A DNA stretch of 36,742 nucleotides from positions 1 through 36,742 of the forward strand of contig CALXZB010000014.1 in NCBI GenBank assembly GCA_944393125.1, written 5' to 3'. A model generated the notes under the pieces. It saw only the letters and a program-made list of their open reading frames with translations, was not told where the DNA came from and made no database searches. Position 1 is the first letter of the stretch. Each line of letters opens with the position of its first letter. Of this stretch, positions 1 through 7,665 are shown piece by piece. This stretch comes from an uncultured Clostridia bacterium. Its GTDB lineage: Bacteria > Bacillota > Clostridia > TANB77 > CAG-508. A program made the position numbers and the translations under genes.

Positions 1-16
1 TATTTAAAATAACTGT

Positions 17-44
17 GTTGACTCTTAAAGTCAACTATTTTTTT
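17..44 (+). terminator. Rho-independent terminator of a gene left of the window
   Basis: A 7-bp perfect stem (GTTGACT / AGTCAAC, loop CTTAA) is followed by a run of T. It reads on the plus strand, so it would end a transcript that enters from the left. A second small hairpin (GCCA AAAG TGGC) follows at 46-57. Confidence 0.65.
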
Positions 45-98
45 CGCCAAAAGTGGCATAACTTGCTTGAGATTATAACATAATTTACATAATAAGTA

Positions 99-122
99 AA
101 GAACCGATATATATCTGTTCTT
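99..122. repeat. 24-bp near-perfect palindrome
   Basis: The two half-sites around AGAAC..GTTCT match at all but one pair. No T-tract follows. It could be a regulator site or a chance AT-rich dyad. The GAAC-GTTC arms are too far apart for the usual Gram-positive LexA box. Confidence 0.3.
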
Positions 123-146
123 CTAAAAATCACTAAAATAAATACT

Positions 147-431
147 TTACTTATTGTTTATTTTTTTATAAGATTTTTGCAATTTGTAAAAATTATGAAA
201 TGCTTTAATAAATTGATTGTTAAAAGAGAAAAAGTTGTAGATAACTACAACTTTCGCTCCATTTGAATACAACTTACGGACTGTAAAAAGTTTGTAAGTT
301 TTTATTTTATCTAAATATAAGACTTTATTAGAAGTATCTAAATTTCTTTTGAAATATACGCTAAATATATTGAACACTATCCAAGAAACTTTTGTAGTTT
401 TGGGAGGTTTTATACATAATTCTAACATCAA
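147..431 (-). CDS. Doubtful short ORF
   Basis: This is an open frame of 94 codons that would start with TTG and has no clear ribosome site. The product is rich in K, N, F and Y and I recognise no motif. It may be a chance open frame in AT-rich DNA or a decayed remnant. If it is not a gene, positions 1-681 hold no gene, only the terminator, the palindrome and the promoter described separately. Confidence 0.2.
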   Translation of the reverse strand: MMLELCIKPPKTTKVSWIVFNIFSVYFKRNLDTSNKVLYLDKIKTYKLFTVRKLYSNGAKVVVIYNFFSFNNQFIKAFHNFYKLQKSYKKINNK

Positions 432-484
432 TCTAATATAACAATATTGTCACATATAGTTTCTCAATCATATATCACACCTTG

Positions 485-513
485 TTGACATTTTATGTAA
501 AATATATTAAAAT
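485..513 (+). promoter_or_regulatory. Sigma-A promoter for the lemA gene
   Basis: The -35 box TTGACA (485-490) lies exactly 17 nt from the -10 box TAAAAT (508-513). Transcription would start near 520, giving a 5' leader of about 160 nt before the gene at 682. A GGAGGTG motif in the leader (574-580) is followed in frame by only about 13 codons before a stop, so a short leader peptide is possible but weak. Confidence 0.65.
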
Positions 514-681
514 ACTATTATAGCATTTTTATTTTGAAATGTATAGTGCTATAAACTCTACTAAAATAATTTTTGGAGGTGAAACTTAGTAAAATTTTGT
601 TAATGGTACCTGAAAATTGAATATCGTCATCGCAAATTTTTAAGCTAATCATCATTTGTATTTAACAGGAGGAAAAAATTT

Positions 682-1239
682 ATGAAAATCAACAAAACCG
701 TCATGATTATTATTGTAGCAATTGTGGCAGTATTTCTTGCCATAATTGTAGGAATCAATTCTGTTGCCGGTACTGCTATTGCTTATGCAGAAAAGGTTAC
801 AGAAGCAGAATCCAACATTAAAATTGCAGAGAAACGAAGAGCAGATTTATACCCCACTCTTGCTGATGCCATAAAATCTTATGATGAGCATGAAGCAGAA
901 ACACTATTAAATGTCGTAAATGCTCGCAAAGCACAAAATGGCAGTCTTACAGATGAGAATATCAACGAAATCAATGGTATGATCGAGCTTGTAATAGAGA
1001 AATATCCTGACTTAAAGAGTCAAGATCTCTACGAAGAATTTATGAAAGAATCTTCTATTACGGAGAATAACATTCGTGATGTACGAACTGCTTATAACTC
1101 TGCAGTAAGTCGGTATAATACTTACACACTGAATCCGCTTCGTAAATTCTTCCTTTCTTTGACTGGTTATGAAAGAATTGATTTTCAGAAACTCTCTTAC
1201 GATGTTTCAGAAAATGCTCCAACAAATCTTTTTGACTAA
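682..1239 (+). CDS. lemA: LemA family membrane-anchored protein
   Basis: LemA proteins are small, mostly helical proteins with one N-terminal membrane helix; their exact role is unsettled. Residues 7-28 form a hydrophobic anchor. The body carries family landmarks: the KRRADLYPTLADAIKSY segment followed by HEAETL, the KYPDLKS motif, and the NNIRDVRTAYNSAVSRYN helix. The length (185 aa) is normal for the family. An AGGAGG ribosome site lies at a good distance before the ATG. The next gene starts 19 nt downstream and encodes another membrane protein, so the two probably share a transcript and may act together. Codon use is visibly richer in G+C than in the genes to the right. Confidence 0.9.
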   Translation: MKINKTVMIIIVAIVAVFLAIIVGINSVAGTAIAYAEKVTEAESNIKIAEKRRADLYPTLADAIKSYDEHEAETLLNVVNARKAQNGSLTDENINEINGMIELVIEKYPDLKSQDLYEEFMKESSITENNIRDVRTAYNSAVSRYNTYTLNPLRKFFLSLTGYERIDFQKLSYDVSENAPTNLFD

Positions 1240-1258
1240 AAAGTCATGAGGTAGATTC

Positions 1259-1984
1259 ATGGAAATAAAGAAAAGAGAGGTAATAGCAAGTGTAGTAATC
1301 ATTTCTTTTATGCTTATATTAGGATTCACTATTAACGAAAAAATACAGTTAAATTTGCTTGAATCTTATCAAATATATGATACTGCGGCTCAAATCGATA
1401 GTAAAGAATTGTTTGAGTATGGAATGAAAACAAATCTTGGCTATGCATTTGTTTACGGAAATTTGGAAACGCTTGACCCTGTTTCATATTCAGAAGTTTT
1501 TGGAGAATATTCCTATATAAAAAAAGAAGAACAAGAATATAGAGAACATTCTCGAACAGTCACAAAAACTTATACTGATTCTGAAGGAAGAACTCAAACA
1601 AAAGTAGAAATAGAATACTACTGGACTTGGGACACTATGAGAACAGAAAGTAAATCATCAACAAAAATTTCATTTCTTGGTGTTGAATTTGCTTATGAAA
1701 AAATTCCATTTCCGTCAAGTCATCAAATCGAAATTATCGATACAGGCTATCATAAAAGGAATGTATACTATGCTACAGATACAAGCTTTCAAGGGACACT
1801 TTTTACTTCCTTGAAGGAAAACACCATTAATGACACAAAATTTTACCAAAATCGAACCATTGTAGAGACAATAGAACATTTAGAAACTGGATCTGAAATT
1901 GTAGCATTTTGGATCTTGTGGATTTTCCTAACCATTGGTTTTGTTATCGGATTCTATTATCTCGAAAATAGGTGGTTAGATTAA
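1259..1984 (+). CDS. Unknown membrane protein paired with LemA
   Basis: I do not recognise this family. The 241-aa product has one N-terminal membrane helix (about residues 9-25), a long polar middle, and a second helix near the C terminus (about 215-235), so the middle is probably extracytoplasmic with both ends anchored. The middle holds a tract rich in E, Y, R and T (around residues 90-125) with TYTDSEGRTQTK, which looks like a beta-hairpin. It lies 19 nt after the lemA gene and before a strong terminator, so the two genes form a two-gene operon. A structural link to LemA is inferred from position only. Confidence 0.7.
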   Translation: MEIKKREVIASVVIISFMLILGFTINEKIQLNLLESYQIYDTAAQIDSKELFEYGMKTNLGYAFVYGNLETLDPVSYSEVFGEYSYIKKEEQEYREHSRTVTKTYTDSEGRTQTKVEIEYYWTWDTMRTESKSSTKISFLGVEFAYEKIPFPSSHQIEIIDTGYHKRNVYYATDTSFQGTLFTSLKENTINDTKFYQNRTIVETIEHLETGSEIVAFWILWIFLTIGFVIGFYYLENRWLD

Positions 1985-1992
1985 GCACTATA

Positions 1993-2050
1993 AAATAAGT
2001 CAAGGAATTTACTATTTAGTACTCCTTGGCTTATTTATATTTATTTAGGC
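1993..2050 (+). terminator. Terminator of the LemA operon
   Basis: A long stem (AAATAAG-CAAGGA pairing with TCCTTG-CTTATTT, one mismatched pair) is followed by a T-rich tail, directly after the stop of the membrane protein gene. Confidence 0.75.
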
Positions 2051-2071
2051 AATAATTTTTTTGTATTCTTA

Positions 2072-2100
2072 TTGTTTTATTATGTTAATTATGATATAAT
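2072..2100 (+). promoter_or_regulatory. Sigma-A promoter with a structured leader
   Basis: TTGTTT (2072-2077), a 17-nt spacer and TATAAT (2095-2100) precede the gene at 2204. The leader then holds two small hairpins: CCTAGTA-AAA-TACTAGG (2111-2127) and CTCC-TTAT-GGAG (2142-2153). The first overlaps the expected transcription start and could be an operator. Confidence 0.6.
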
Positions 2101-2203
2101 CTTTGATATTCCTAGTAAAATACTAGGTTTAATTTAATAATCTCCTTATGGAGTTAACATATATAACCAGTAAGCATCAATAAATATTTAAGGAGGAAGT
2201 TAA

Positions 2204-2749
2204 ATGAGTAAAAAAGGCAAAGATTTCTATGTATGGGCATTGGCAGAATGTAAATCCACTTATGAATGGTGGGGAATTGACATGATGTCAATGTACGACC
2301 ATATCAAAAAAGATTTCCCCAATGCAATACAAGCAATTCATAAAATGTATCCCAACTTGAAAAACCCTGATTTCTACAAAGCTAAGTTTTTGGTTTTCAA
2401 GAAAGTAGAATATGTTTATGAAGCTCTTGCAAATTTTATTCCTTATAACGAAAAACTGTTCTTTGATACAATAACTAAAGAGCAGAGTAAAAAATATGAA
2501 AGATTAAATATGTGTCCTTGGAATAGATTTGTTGCAATAAACCGAATTGATTTGATTATGGCCATATTGTTGTTTACAGAAGAATTCATTTTAGATCCCA
2601 TAAATAGTGATTCTGTAACTCTTACTGATAGCCAACTTACTGTAAATGGAACCTTTGTTAAGCTCGAAGTATCGAAAAAAGAAGATAAAACACACGTCTC
2701 TATTCTTATTAAGGATGTTATGCTTCTTGAATATGTGATACAAGTTTAG
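2204..2749 (+). CDS. Unknown soluble protein
   Basis: I do not recognise this 181-aa protein. It has no signal peptide or membrane helix. The N-terminal two thirds look helical and rich in aromatic residues (WALAECKSTYEWWG, then NMCPWNRFVAINRID). The last 45 residues look like a small beta sheet (VTLTDSQLTVNGTFVKLEV). A strong AGGAGG site precedes the ATG. The gene has its own promoter and terminator, so it is monocistronic. Its base composition resembles the LemA genes more than the amylase gene next to it, which suggests it came with that block. Confidence 0.65.
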   Translation: MSKKGKDFYVWALAECKSTYEWWGIDMMSMYDHIKKDFPNAIQAIHKMYPNLKNPDFYKAKFLVFKKVEYVYEALANFIPYNEKLFFDTITKEQSKKYERLNMCPWNRFVAINRIDLIMAILLFTEEFILDPINSDSVTLTDSQLTVNGTFVKLEVSKKEDKTHVSILIKDVMLLEYVIQV

Positions 2750-2753
2750 CTGC

Positions 2754-2792
2754 AAAGAGAGGGCCTATTATTTTAGGTCCTCTCTTTTTTTA
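2754..2792 (+). terminator. Strong terminator between convergent genes
   Basis: A 13-bp stem (AAAGAGAGG-CCT / AGG-CCTCTCTTT with one G-T pair) is followed by seven T. It ends the unknown gene on the plus strand. Read on the minus strand it may also stop amylase transcripts, with a weaker tail. Confidence 0.85.
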
Positions 2793-2848
2793 TTAATTTA
2801 GTCTGTTAATTAATCAACATTCGCCATCGGAAAACCATTATGTTTATT

Positions 2849-4288
2849 TTATTTTTTCACCCATATAGAAACACTTCCACCATTGCAGTAAAAAATTCCA
2901 TTTCCTTCTTGATCAACATATACTGTTTCTTTAACATTTCCTGTATAATCGTAAAAAACTTTGTTTGCAAGTTTACTTCCTACATTTATTGTTTTTCCTC
3001 CTCCAGGGCCATCACTCATAATTACTACAAAACCAGACATTGGGTGTATATCGTCACCTGTTCTTACCCATGAAATAATATTATAATTATCAAAATAATC
3101 AATTTGTTCACCATAAGCATAATTTTTTCTCACTGCTATCATTTTATCAATTGTTTCTTTCATACTATTTATATTATGTGATGGTATTCCATAATAGTCG
3201 CCATAAAAAATACAAGGAAGTCCCTCTTTTCTTAATAAAATTAATGCATATGCCAATGGCTTAAACCAATCTTGTATCCACGAAAATAATGCTTGTCCTG
3301 GCTCTGTGTCGTGATTATCCACAAATGTAACCGCTAATTCTGGATATTGTTTTACAAGTGTATTGTCTAATATTTTTGACATATCAAAATTTCCATTTGA
3401 ATTTGAAGCTTCATAAAGATTATAATGTAATGGAACATCAAATAAAGGTATTGTCGAATTTGTCTTATATATATACCATTTTAATGCTTCCATATCTCTA
3501 TTCCAATACTCTCCAACACATTTTAATGGTTTAATTTCTCTCATTGTTTTTATCCAATTTGCCATAAAAGTTGATTTTATATGTTTTACTGCATCTAGTC
3601 TAAATCCATCTACTCCTGTAAAATTTATATACCATTTTCCCCATTTTTGTAGTTCCTCAACAACTTCAGAATTGTTAAAATCTATATCTGCTCCCATTAA
3701 ATAATCATAATTTCCATTTTCCTGATCTACATTTTGGTCCCAATGTTTTCCACTAAATCTAAATATTCCGTTTTTTCTTCCACTTTCATCCCAATCAGTA
3801 CCATTAAAATGATTATAATTCCATTTAAAATCAGAATATTTATTGTTTCTTACAGTAAAATTATATTTTGTCCATGCTTTTATCTTTTTAGGTAAAGTTT
3901 TGTCTTTATTTCTGTTTTGTGATTCTTCTTCACTCGCCAAAACATATTCAGCTTCATCTGCTCCTATTTTATGATTTAATACAATATCTGCATAAACATC
4001 TATAGAATTTTCATGTAAATCATTTATTGCTTGTAAATACTCATCTTTCGTTCCATATTTGGTTTCTATACTACCTTTTTGATTAAACTCTCCTAAATCA
4101 TATAAATCATATGCTGAATATCCAGCATCATATTTACCACCTGCTCCTTTATAAGCTGGCGGTAACCATATATCTGTTATTCCAGTTTCACTTAAATTTT
4201 TAGCTTCTCGTGATACTTGTTGCCATAGCTTATCTTCAGGTTTTAAGTACCATTCAAAGTATTGCATTAGTATCCTATTTTCTTTCAT
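2849..4288 (-). CDS. Cytoplasmic alpha-amylase (GH13, liquefying type)
   Basis: This enzyme hydrolyses internal alpha-1,4 bonds of starch, glycogen or maltodextrin. The frame is open from 4339, but that ATG sits in the promoter -35 box. The ATG at 4288 has AAAGGATGG about 8 nt upstream and gives 479 aa. It starts close to LMQYFEWYL, as the mature Bacillus liquefying amylases do. With this start the catalytic residues fall at D232 (GFRLDAVKH), E260 (VGEYW) and D327 (FVDNHD), almost the numbering of the mature B. licheniformis enzyme. Other GH13 landmarks are DIVLNHK and the YDLYDLGEF region. There is no signal peptide, so it probably acts on internal glycogen or imported maltodextrins. It is monocistronic, with no sugar transporter nearby. 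Confidence 0.93.
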   Translation of the reverse strand: MKENRILMQYFEWYLKPEDKLWQQVSREAKNLSETGITDIWLPPAYKGAGGKYDAGYSAYDLYDLGEFNQKGSIETKYGTKDEYLQAINDLHENSIDVYADIVLNHKIGADEAEYVLASEEESQNRNKDKTLPKKIKAWTKYNFTVRNNKYSDFKWNYNHFNGTDWDESGRKNGIFRFSGKHWDQNVDQENGNYDYLMGADIDFNNSEVVEELQKWGKWYINFTGVDGFRLDAVKHIKSTFMANWIKTMREIKPLKCVGEYWNRDMEALKWYIYKTNSTIPLFDVPLHYNLYEASNSNGNFDMSKILDNTLVKQYPELAVTFVDNHDTEPGQALFSWIQDWFKPLAYALILLRKEGLPCIFYGDYYGIPSHNINSMKETIDKMIAVRKNYAYGEQIDYFDNYNIISWVRTGDDIHPMSGFVVIMSDGPGGGKTINVGSKLANKVFYDYTGNVKETVYVDQEGNGIFYCNGGSVSIWVKK

Positions 4289-4310
4289 TTGTTTTCCATC
4301 CTTTGCAATT

Positions 4311-4339
4311 ATATTATCATAATATATTACCAGTTTCAA
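4311..4339 (-). promoter_or_regulatory. Promoter of the amylase gene
   Basis: On the minus strand TTGAAA (4339-4334), a 17-nt spacer and TAATAT (4316-4311) lie just upstream of the chosen start. The upstream ATG at 4339 would be inside the -35 box, which supports the shorter protein. Confidence 0.6.
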
Positions 4340-4370
4340 GTATTAAATTTTTTAATAATAAATAGGATAA

Positions 4371-4412
4371 CAAAAAAACTTTACTAATTGACTAATTCCA
4401 TTAATAAAGTTT
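4371..4412 (-). terminator. Terminator of spo0A
   Basis: The arms at 4376-4388 and 4400-4412 (AAACTTTA-TAAT type, one mismatch) form a stem, followed on the minus strand by a run of T. It starts about 10 nt after the spo0A stop. Confidence 0.75.
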
Positions 4413-4421
4413 CTTATTTTT

Positions 4422-5246
4422 TTATGCAGTTTTTAATTCTAACCTTAATTTATCGCTAATCATTGCTATAAATTCTGAGTTAGTTGGCTTTCCTTTAGCA
4501 GCTGAAATTGTATATCCAAATATGTTTTCAACAACCTCTTGTTGTCCTCTTCCCCAAGCAACTTCAATAGCATGACGAATCGCACGCTCTACTCTACTAG
4601 GAGTTGTATTAAATTTTGATGCTATTTTTGGATATAAACTTTTTGTAATTTGATTTATTACATCAATATCATTAATTACCATTATAATAGCTTCTCTTAA
4701 ATATTGATAACCTTTTATATGTGCTGGTACACCTACTTCATGTATTATATTAGTTACTAATGCTTCTAAGTTATCTTCTTTTTTGTCAATATTTCGTGAT
4801 ATATCAATGTATTGTTGTTTTCCCATAGACATGTCTTTTGATATAAAATTGTTATTTGGTATTGGTCTATAATTTTTTAACTCACGAATTCTTGTAATTA
4901 ACAATTCAATATCAAATGGTTTAACCACATAATATTCAGCACCTAATTCTACGGCTTTTCTTGTAATTTTATCTTGTCCTACTGCTGATAGCATTATGCA
5001 AATTGGTTTTTTACTCATTTTTATCATATTTAATTTTTCCAAAACTCCTATTCCATCTAAATGTGGCATTATTACATCTAATAGTACTACATCTGGCATT
5101 AAGTTAGGAATCATGTCTAAGGCTTCATTTCCATCCTTAGCTCTTCCTACAACAACTATATCTTCTTGATTTTTTAGATATGTTGCTAGCGTCATGCTAA
5201 ATTCTTGGTTGTCATCTGCAATTAAAACTGTGATTTTTTCTCTCAT
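4422..5246 (-). CDS. spo0A: Sporulation master regulator Spo0A
   Basis: Spo0A is the response regulator that, once phosphorylated, starts sporulation by binding 0A boxes. The 274-aa product has a receiver domain (about 1-125) with the acidic pocket D11/D12, phospho-acceptor D57 (LLDVIMP), the MLSAVGQ switch segment and the conserved Lys in VVKPFD. A linker leads to the C-terminal Spo0A DNA-binding domain (about 160-274) with the signature [20 protein letters not shown]. The length matches clostridial Spo0A. The ribosome site AGGAGGA is strong. No spoIVB lies next to it, unlike in many Firmicutes. The gene appears monocistronic with its own promoter and terminator. Confidence 0.97.
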   Translation of the reverse strand: MREKITVLIADDNQEFSMTLATYLKNQEDIVVVGRAKDGNEALDMIPNLMPDVVLLDVIMPHLDGIGVLEKLNMIKMSKKPICIMLSAVGQDKITRKAVELGAEYYVVKPFDIELLITRIRELKNYRPIPNNNFISKDMSMGKQQYIDISRNIDKKEDNLEALVTNIIHEVGVPAHIKGYQYLREAIIMVINDIDVINQITKSLYPKIASKFNTTPSRVERAIRHAIEVAWGRGQQEVVENIFGYTISAAKGKPTNSEFIAMISDKLRLELKTA

Positions 5247-5292
5247 GTTTTCTCCTCCTAATTTTTTCTACTGTAAAAATTTTACATTTCTG

Positions 5293-5321
5293 ATTATAAT
5301 ACTTTAGAAAAAATTTTGCAA
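5293..5321 (-). promoter_or_regulatory. Sigma-A promoter of spo0A
   Basis: On the minus strand TTGCAA (5321-5316), a 17-nt spacer and TATAAT (5298-5293) are well placed, about 50 nt before the start codon. I saw no clear 0A box (TGTCGAA) in the region. Confidence 0.65.
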
Positions 5322-5346
5322 GAGTTTTTTGGAAATTTTTCCCATT

Positions 5347-5991
5347 TTATTTATTTTTTCCAACAGATTTGCTAATATATTTTTCTTGTAATAGTTGATA
5401 TTTCTTTATATTTACAGTTTTTACTTCTATATCTTTCAAAAAAATATTTTTTCTATTTTTTTCCATTTCTATTTTTAATATAATATCTTCTCCATATTCA
5501 ATTTTTGTTATTGTTATTTCATTATTCTTACAGTAATACTTAAATATGTCAAAATATGAATAATCTAAATGTATTTCGAATTCAATTCCTTCTGTTTTAT
5601 GAATTTTTGTACTTTTCTCTATTGCTTTTTGTGTAGCTTCTGAATAAGCTCTAACAAGGCCTCCTGTTCCTAATAGAATTCCTCCAAAATATCTTGTTAC
5701 TACAACAAGAATATTACATAAATTACTTTTTTGTAATATATTTAATATTGGACCTCCAGCAGTTCCAGATGGTTCTCCATCATCACTAGACTTTTCTATT
5801 ATTTGACTGTTTTCTATAACTCTATATGCAATGCAATTATGTTTTGCATCATTATATTTCTTTTTAATTAATTTTATCTTTTCTTCAGCTTCATATATAT
5901 TATTTACACAGCAAATATTAGCAATAAATTGAGATTTTTTTTCAACTATTTCTGCCATTTCATCATTTAAAATTGTTATAAATTCATTCAT
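5347..5991 (-). CDS. YigZ/IMPACT family protein (UPF0029)
   Basis: YigZ-family proteins (YvyE in Bacillus) have an N-terminal domain related to mammalian IMPACT and a C-terminal ferredoxin-like fold; their function is unresolved. The family signature is clear: SSDDGEPSGTAGGPIL (about residues 70-85), then VTRYFGGILLGTGGLVRAYSEA. The 214-aa length is normal. AAGGAT precedes the ATG. The gene lies 33 nt after the flavoprotein gene and probably shares its transcript. Confidence 0.92.
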   Translation of the reverse strand: MNEFITILNDEMAEIVEKKSQFIANICCVNNIYEAEEKIKLIKKKYNDAKHNCIAYRVIENSQIIEKSSDDGEPSGTAGGPILNILQKSNLCNILVVVTRYFGGILLGTGGLVRAYSEATQKAIEKSTKIHKTEGIEFEIHLDYSYFDIFKYYCKNNEITITKIEYGEDIILKIEMEKNRKNIFLKDIEVKTVNIKKYQLLQEKYISKSVGKNK

Positions 5992-6024
5992 TTTTATCCT
6001 TCCTAAAAAGCTTTATATAAATTT

Positions 6025-7275
6025 CTATACACTCATTCCTGCTGTATATCCAGTTGAATATGCTATTTGTAAATTAAATCCTCCTGTATATGCATCAACA
6101 TCAATTATTTCTCCTGCAAAATATAAACCTTTAATAATTTTGGATTCCATTGTTTTAGGATTAATCTCTTTTGTGCTAATTCCTCCACAAGTTATTATGG
6201 CTTCGTCTACTGGTCGAAAATCCTTTATGGTAATTGTAAAATTCTTTAATAATTCAACTATCTTTTTTCTTTCTTCTTTTGTTATTTCATTAACTTTTTT
6301 ATCTTCATTAATTTTAGACAATTTAATTATTAGTGGTATCATCTTTTTAGGTAATAACTTATCTAGACTGTGTTTAAATTGTTTATTTTTAAATTCTTTA
6401 AAATCTCTTAATATCCTTTCATCTAACTGTTCTTCAGAAAGAGCTGGCTTTAGATCTATATTTATTACAATATTTTTCTTTTTTAATAAATAATCTATAT
6501 CTTTATATTTTATAAGATGTGCAGAAGCACTTAATATTGTAGGTCCTGATATTCCAAAGTGTGTAAATATCATTTCACCAAAATCTTCATATATTGTTTT
6601 CTTTTTATCTTTATCAATTATTTTTATTTCTATATTTCTTAAACTTAATCCTTGTAAACTTTGGCAGTACTCTTTTTCATAAACTTCTAAAGGAACTAAA
6701 GATGGTTTTATTTTTTCTATTGTATGCCCTAATGATTTTGCAATATTATAACCATCACCTGTTGAACCTGTCAAAGGATAACTTTTTCCTCCTGTTGCTA
6801 AAATAACTTTATTGGTTTTTATCATTTCTTTATTTGTTCTTACTGCAATTATTTCATTATTTTGAACTAAAATTTTTTCAACAGCAGTATCTAATTTACA
6901 TTGAATATTTAATTCTTTTATTTTTTTTATAAAACAGTTTAAAACATCTACAGATTTATCTGTAATAGGAAAAATTCTATTACCTCTCTCTTCTTTTACT
7001 TCTAATCCCTGTTCTTTTAAAAATTCTATAATATCTTTATTAGTATAATTTTGAAAAGCACTATATAAAAATTTTCCATTTCCTGGTGTATTTTTTATAA
7101 ATTCACTCATGTATAGAGAACTTGTTATATTACACCTTCCTTTTCCTGTTATAAGTAGCTTTCTTCCAAGTGACGACATTTTTTCTATTATTATAACTTC
7201 ATTTCCATTTTCGGCAGCAGTTATTGCAGCCATCATTCCGGCTGGTCCTCCTCCTACTACTATCACTCTTTCCAT
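6025..7275 (-). CDS. HI0933-type FAD-dependent oxidoreductase
   Basis: This belongs to the HI0933/YhiN/BaiN group of flavoproteins, which bind FAD through an N-terminal Rossmann motif. The motif VVGGGPAGMMAAITAAENG lies at residues 5-23. The family segments GRKLLITGKGRCNIT, KVILATGGKSYPLTGSTGDGY and the C-terminal GLYFAGEIIDVDAYTGGFN (FAD binding) are present. The length (416 aa) is typical. In gut Clostridia a member called BaiN has been linked to bile acid dehydroxylation, but other members have no proven substrate, so I assign no substrate. AGGG lies 7 nt before the ATG. It is the first gene of a two-gene operon with the YigZ gene. Confidence 0.9.
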   Translation of the reverse strand: MERVIVVGGGPAGMMAAITAAENGNEVIIIEKMSSLGRKLLITGKGRCNITSSLYMSEFIKNTPGNGKFLYSAFQNYTNKDIIEFLKEQGLEVKEERGNRIFPITDKSVDVLNCFIKKIKELNIQCKLDTAVEKILVQNNEIIAVRTNKEMIKTNKVILATGGKSYPLTGSTGDGYNIAKSLGHTIEKIKPSLVPLEVYEKEYCQSLQGLSLRNIEIKIIDKDKKKTIYEDFGEMIFTHFGISGPTILSASAHLIKYKDIDYLLKKKNIVINIDLKPALSEEQLDERILRDFKEFKNKQFKHSLDKLLPKKMIPLIIKLSKINEDKKVNEITKEERKKIVELLKNFTITIKDFRPVDEAIITCGGISTKEINPKTMESKIIKGLYFAGEIIDVDAYTGGFNLQIAYSTGYTAGMSV

Positions 7276-7404
7276 TAATAATCCCTCTTTCTTTTATTAT
7301 TATATCTTAACAGATTATTAAGCAAAAAGCAATACCAAGATAATTATAACTCCCTATATTCCAATTACATTTTCCATGTTTTTTGGGAATTTTCCAAAAA
7401 TCTA

Positions 7405-7433
7405 TTGACAAATTTGATAAATCATATTAAAAT
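7405..7433 (+). promoter_or_regulatory. Promoter of the tRNA pair
   Basis: A consensus TTGACA (7405-7410), a 17-nt spacer and TAAAAT (7428-7433) end 30 nt before the first tRNA. Confidence 0.75.
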
Positions 7434-7463
7434 ATTAAATGTGCTTACAAATGAGCTAACATG

Positions 7464-7540
7464 GTGGATGTGGCGTAGTTGGTTAACGCGCCAGTTTGTG
7501 GCACTGGAGACCGTGGGTTCGAGTCCCATCTTCCACCCCA
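7464..7540 (+). tRNA. tRNA-His (GTG)
   Basis: The cloverleaf folds with D stem GCGT/ACGC, anticodon stem CCAGT/ACTGG and loop TTGTGGC giving anticodon GTG. The T loop is TTCGAGT and CCA is encoded. A G at 7463 can serve as the G(-1) that is typical of tRNA-His, facing the C discriminator. The acceptor stem has a T-T mismatch at the sixth pair (7469/7531). Confidence 0.95.
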
Positions 7541-7554
7541 TAACTTTATAATAC

Positions 7555-7629
7555 TGGGCTGTAGCCAAGCGGTAAGGCATTAGACTTTGACTCTAACATG
7601 CGCTAGTTCGAATCTAGCCAGCCCAACCA
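7555..7629 (+). tRNA. tRNA-Gln (TTG)
   Basis: The acceptor stem TGGGCTG/CAGCCCA is perfect. The anticodon stem is TTAGA/TCTAA with loop CTTTGAC, giving anticodon TTG. The T arm is GCTAG-TTCGAAT-CTAGC and CCA is encoded. It lies 14 nt after tRNA-His and shares its promoter and terminator. Confidence 0.96.
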
Positions 7630-7660
7630 AAAATACCCTTAAACAGGGTATTTTTTATTT
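7630..7660 (+). terminator. Terminator after the tRNA pair (bidirectional)
   Basis: The stem AATACCC / GGGTATT is followed by T6 on the plus strand. On the minus strand the same hairpin is followed by five T, so it can also end the unknown gene at 7666-8601. Confidence 0.85.
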
Positions 7661-7665
7661 TTCTT

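Noticed and set aside
574-616. Leader peptide before lemA
   Set aside because: Only about 13 codons, the GTG start overlaps the ribosome-site-like motif, and there is no conserved feature; too weak to list as a gene.
4289-4339. Upstream start for the amylase
   Set aside because: The upstream ATG lies in the -35 box, lacks a ribosome site, and would shift catalytic residues away from family numbering.
7464-7629. tRNA pair as an integration site for a mobile element
   Set aside because: No integrase, and no direct repeat of a tRNA 3' end was seen in the window.
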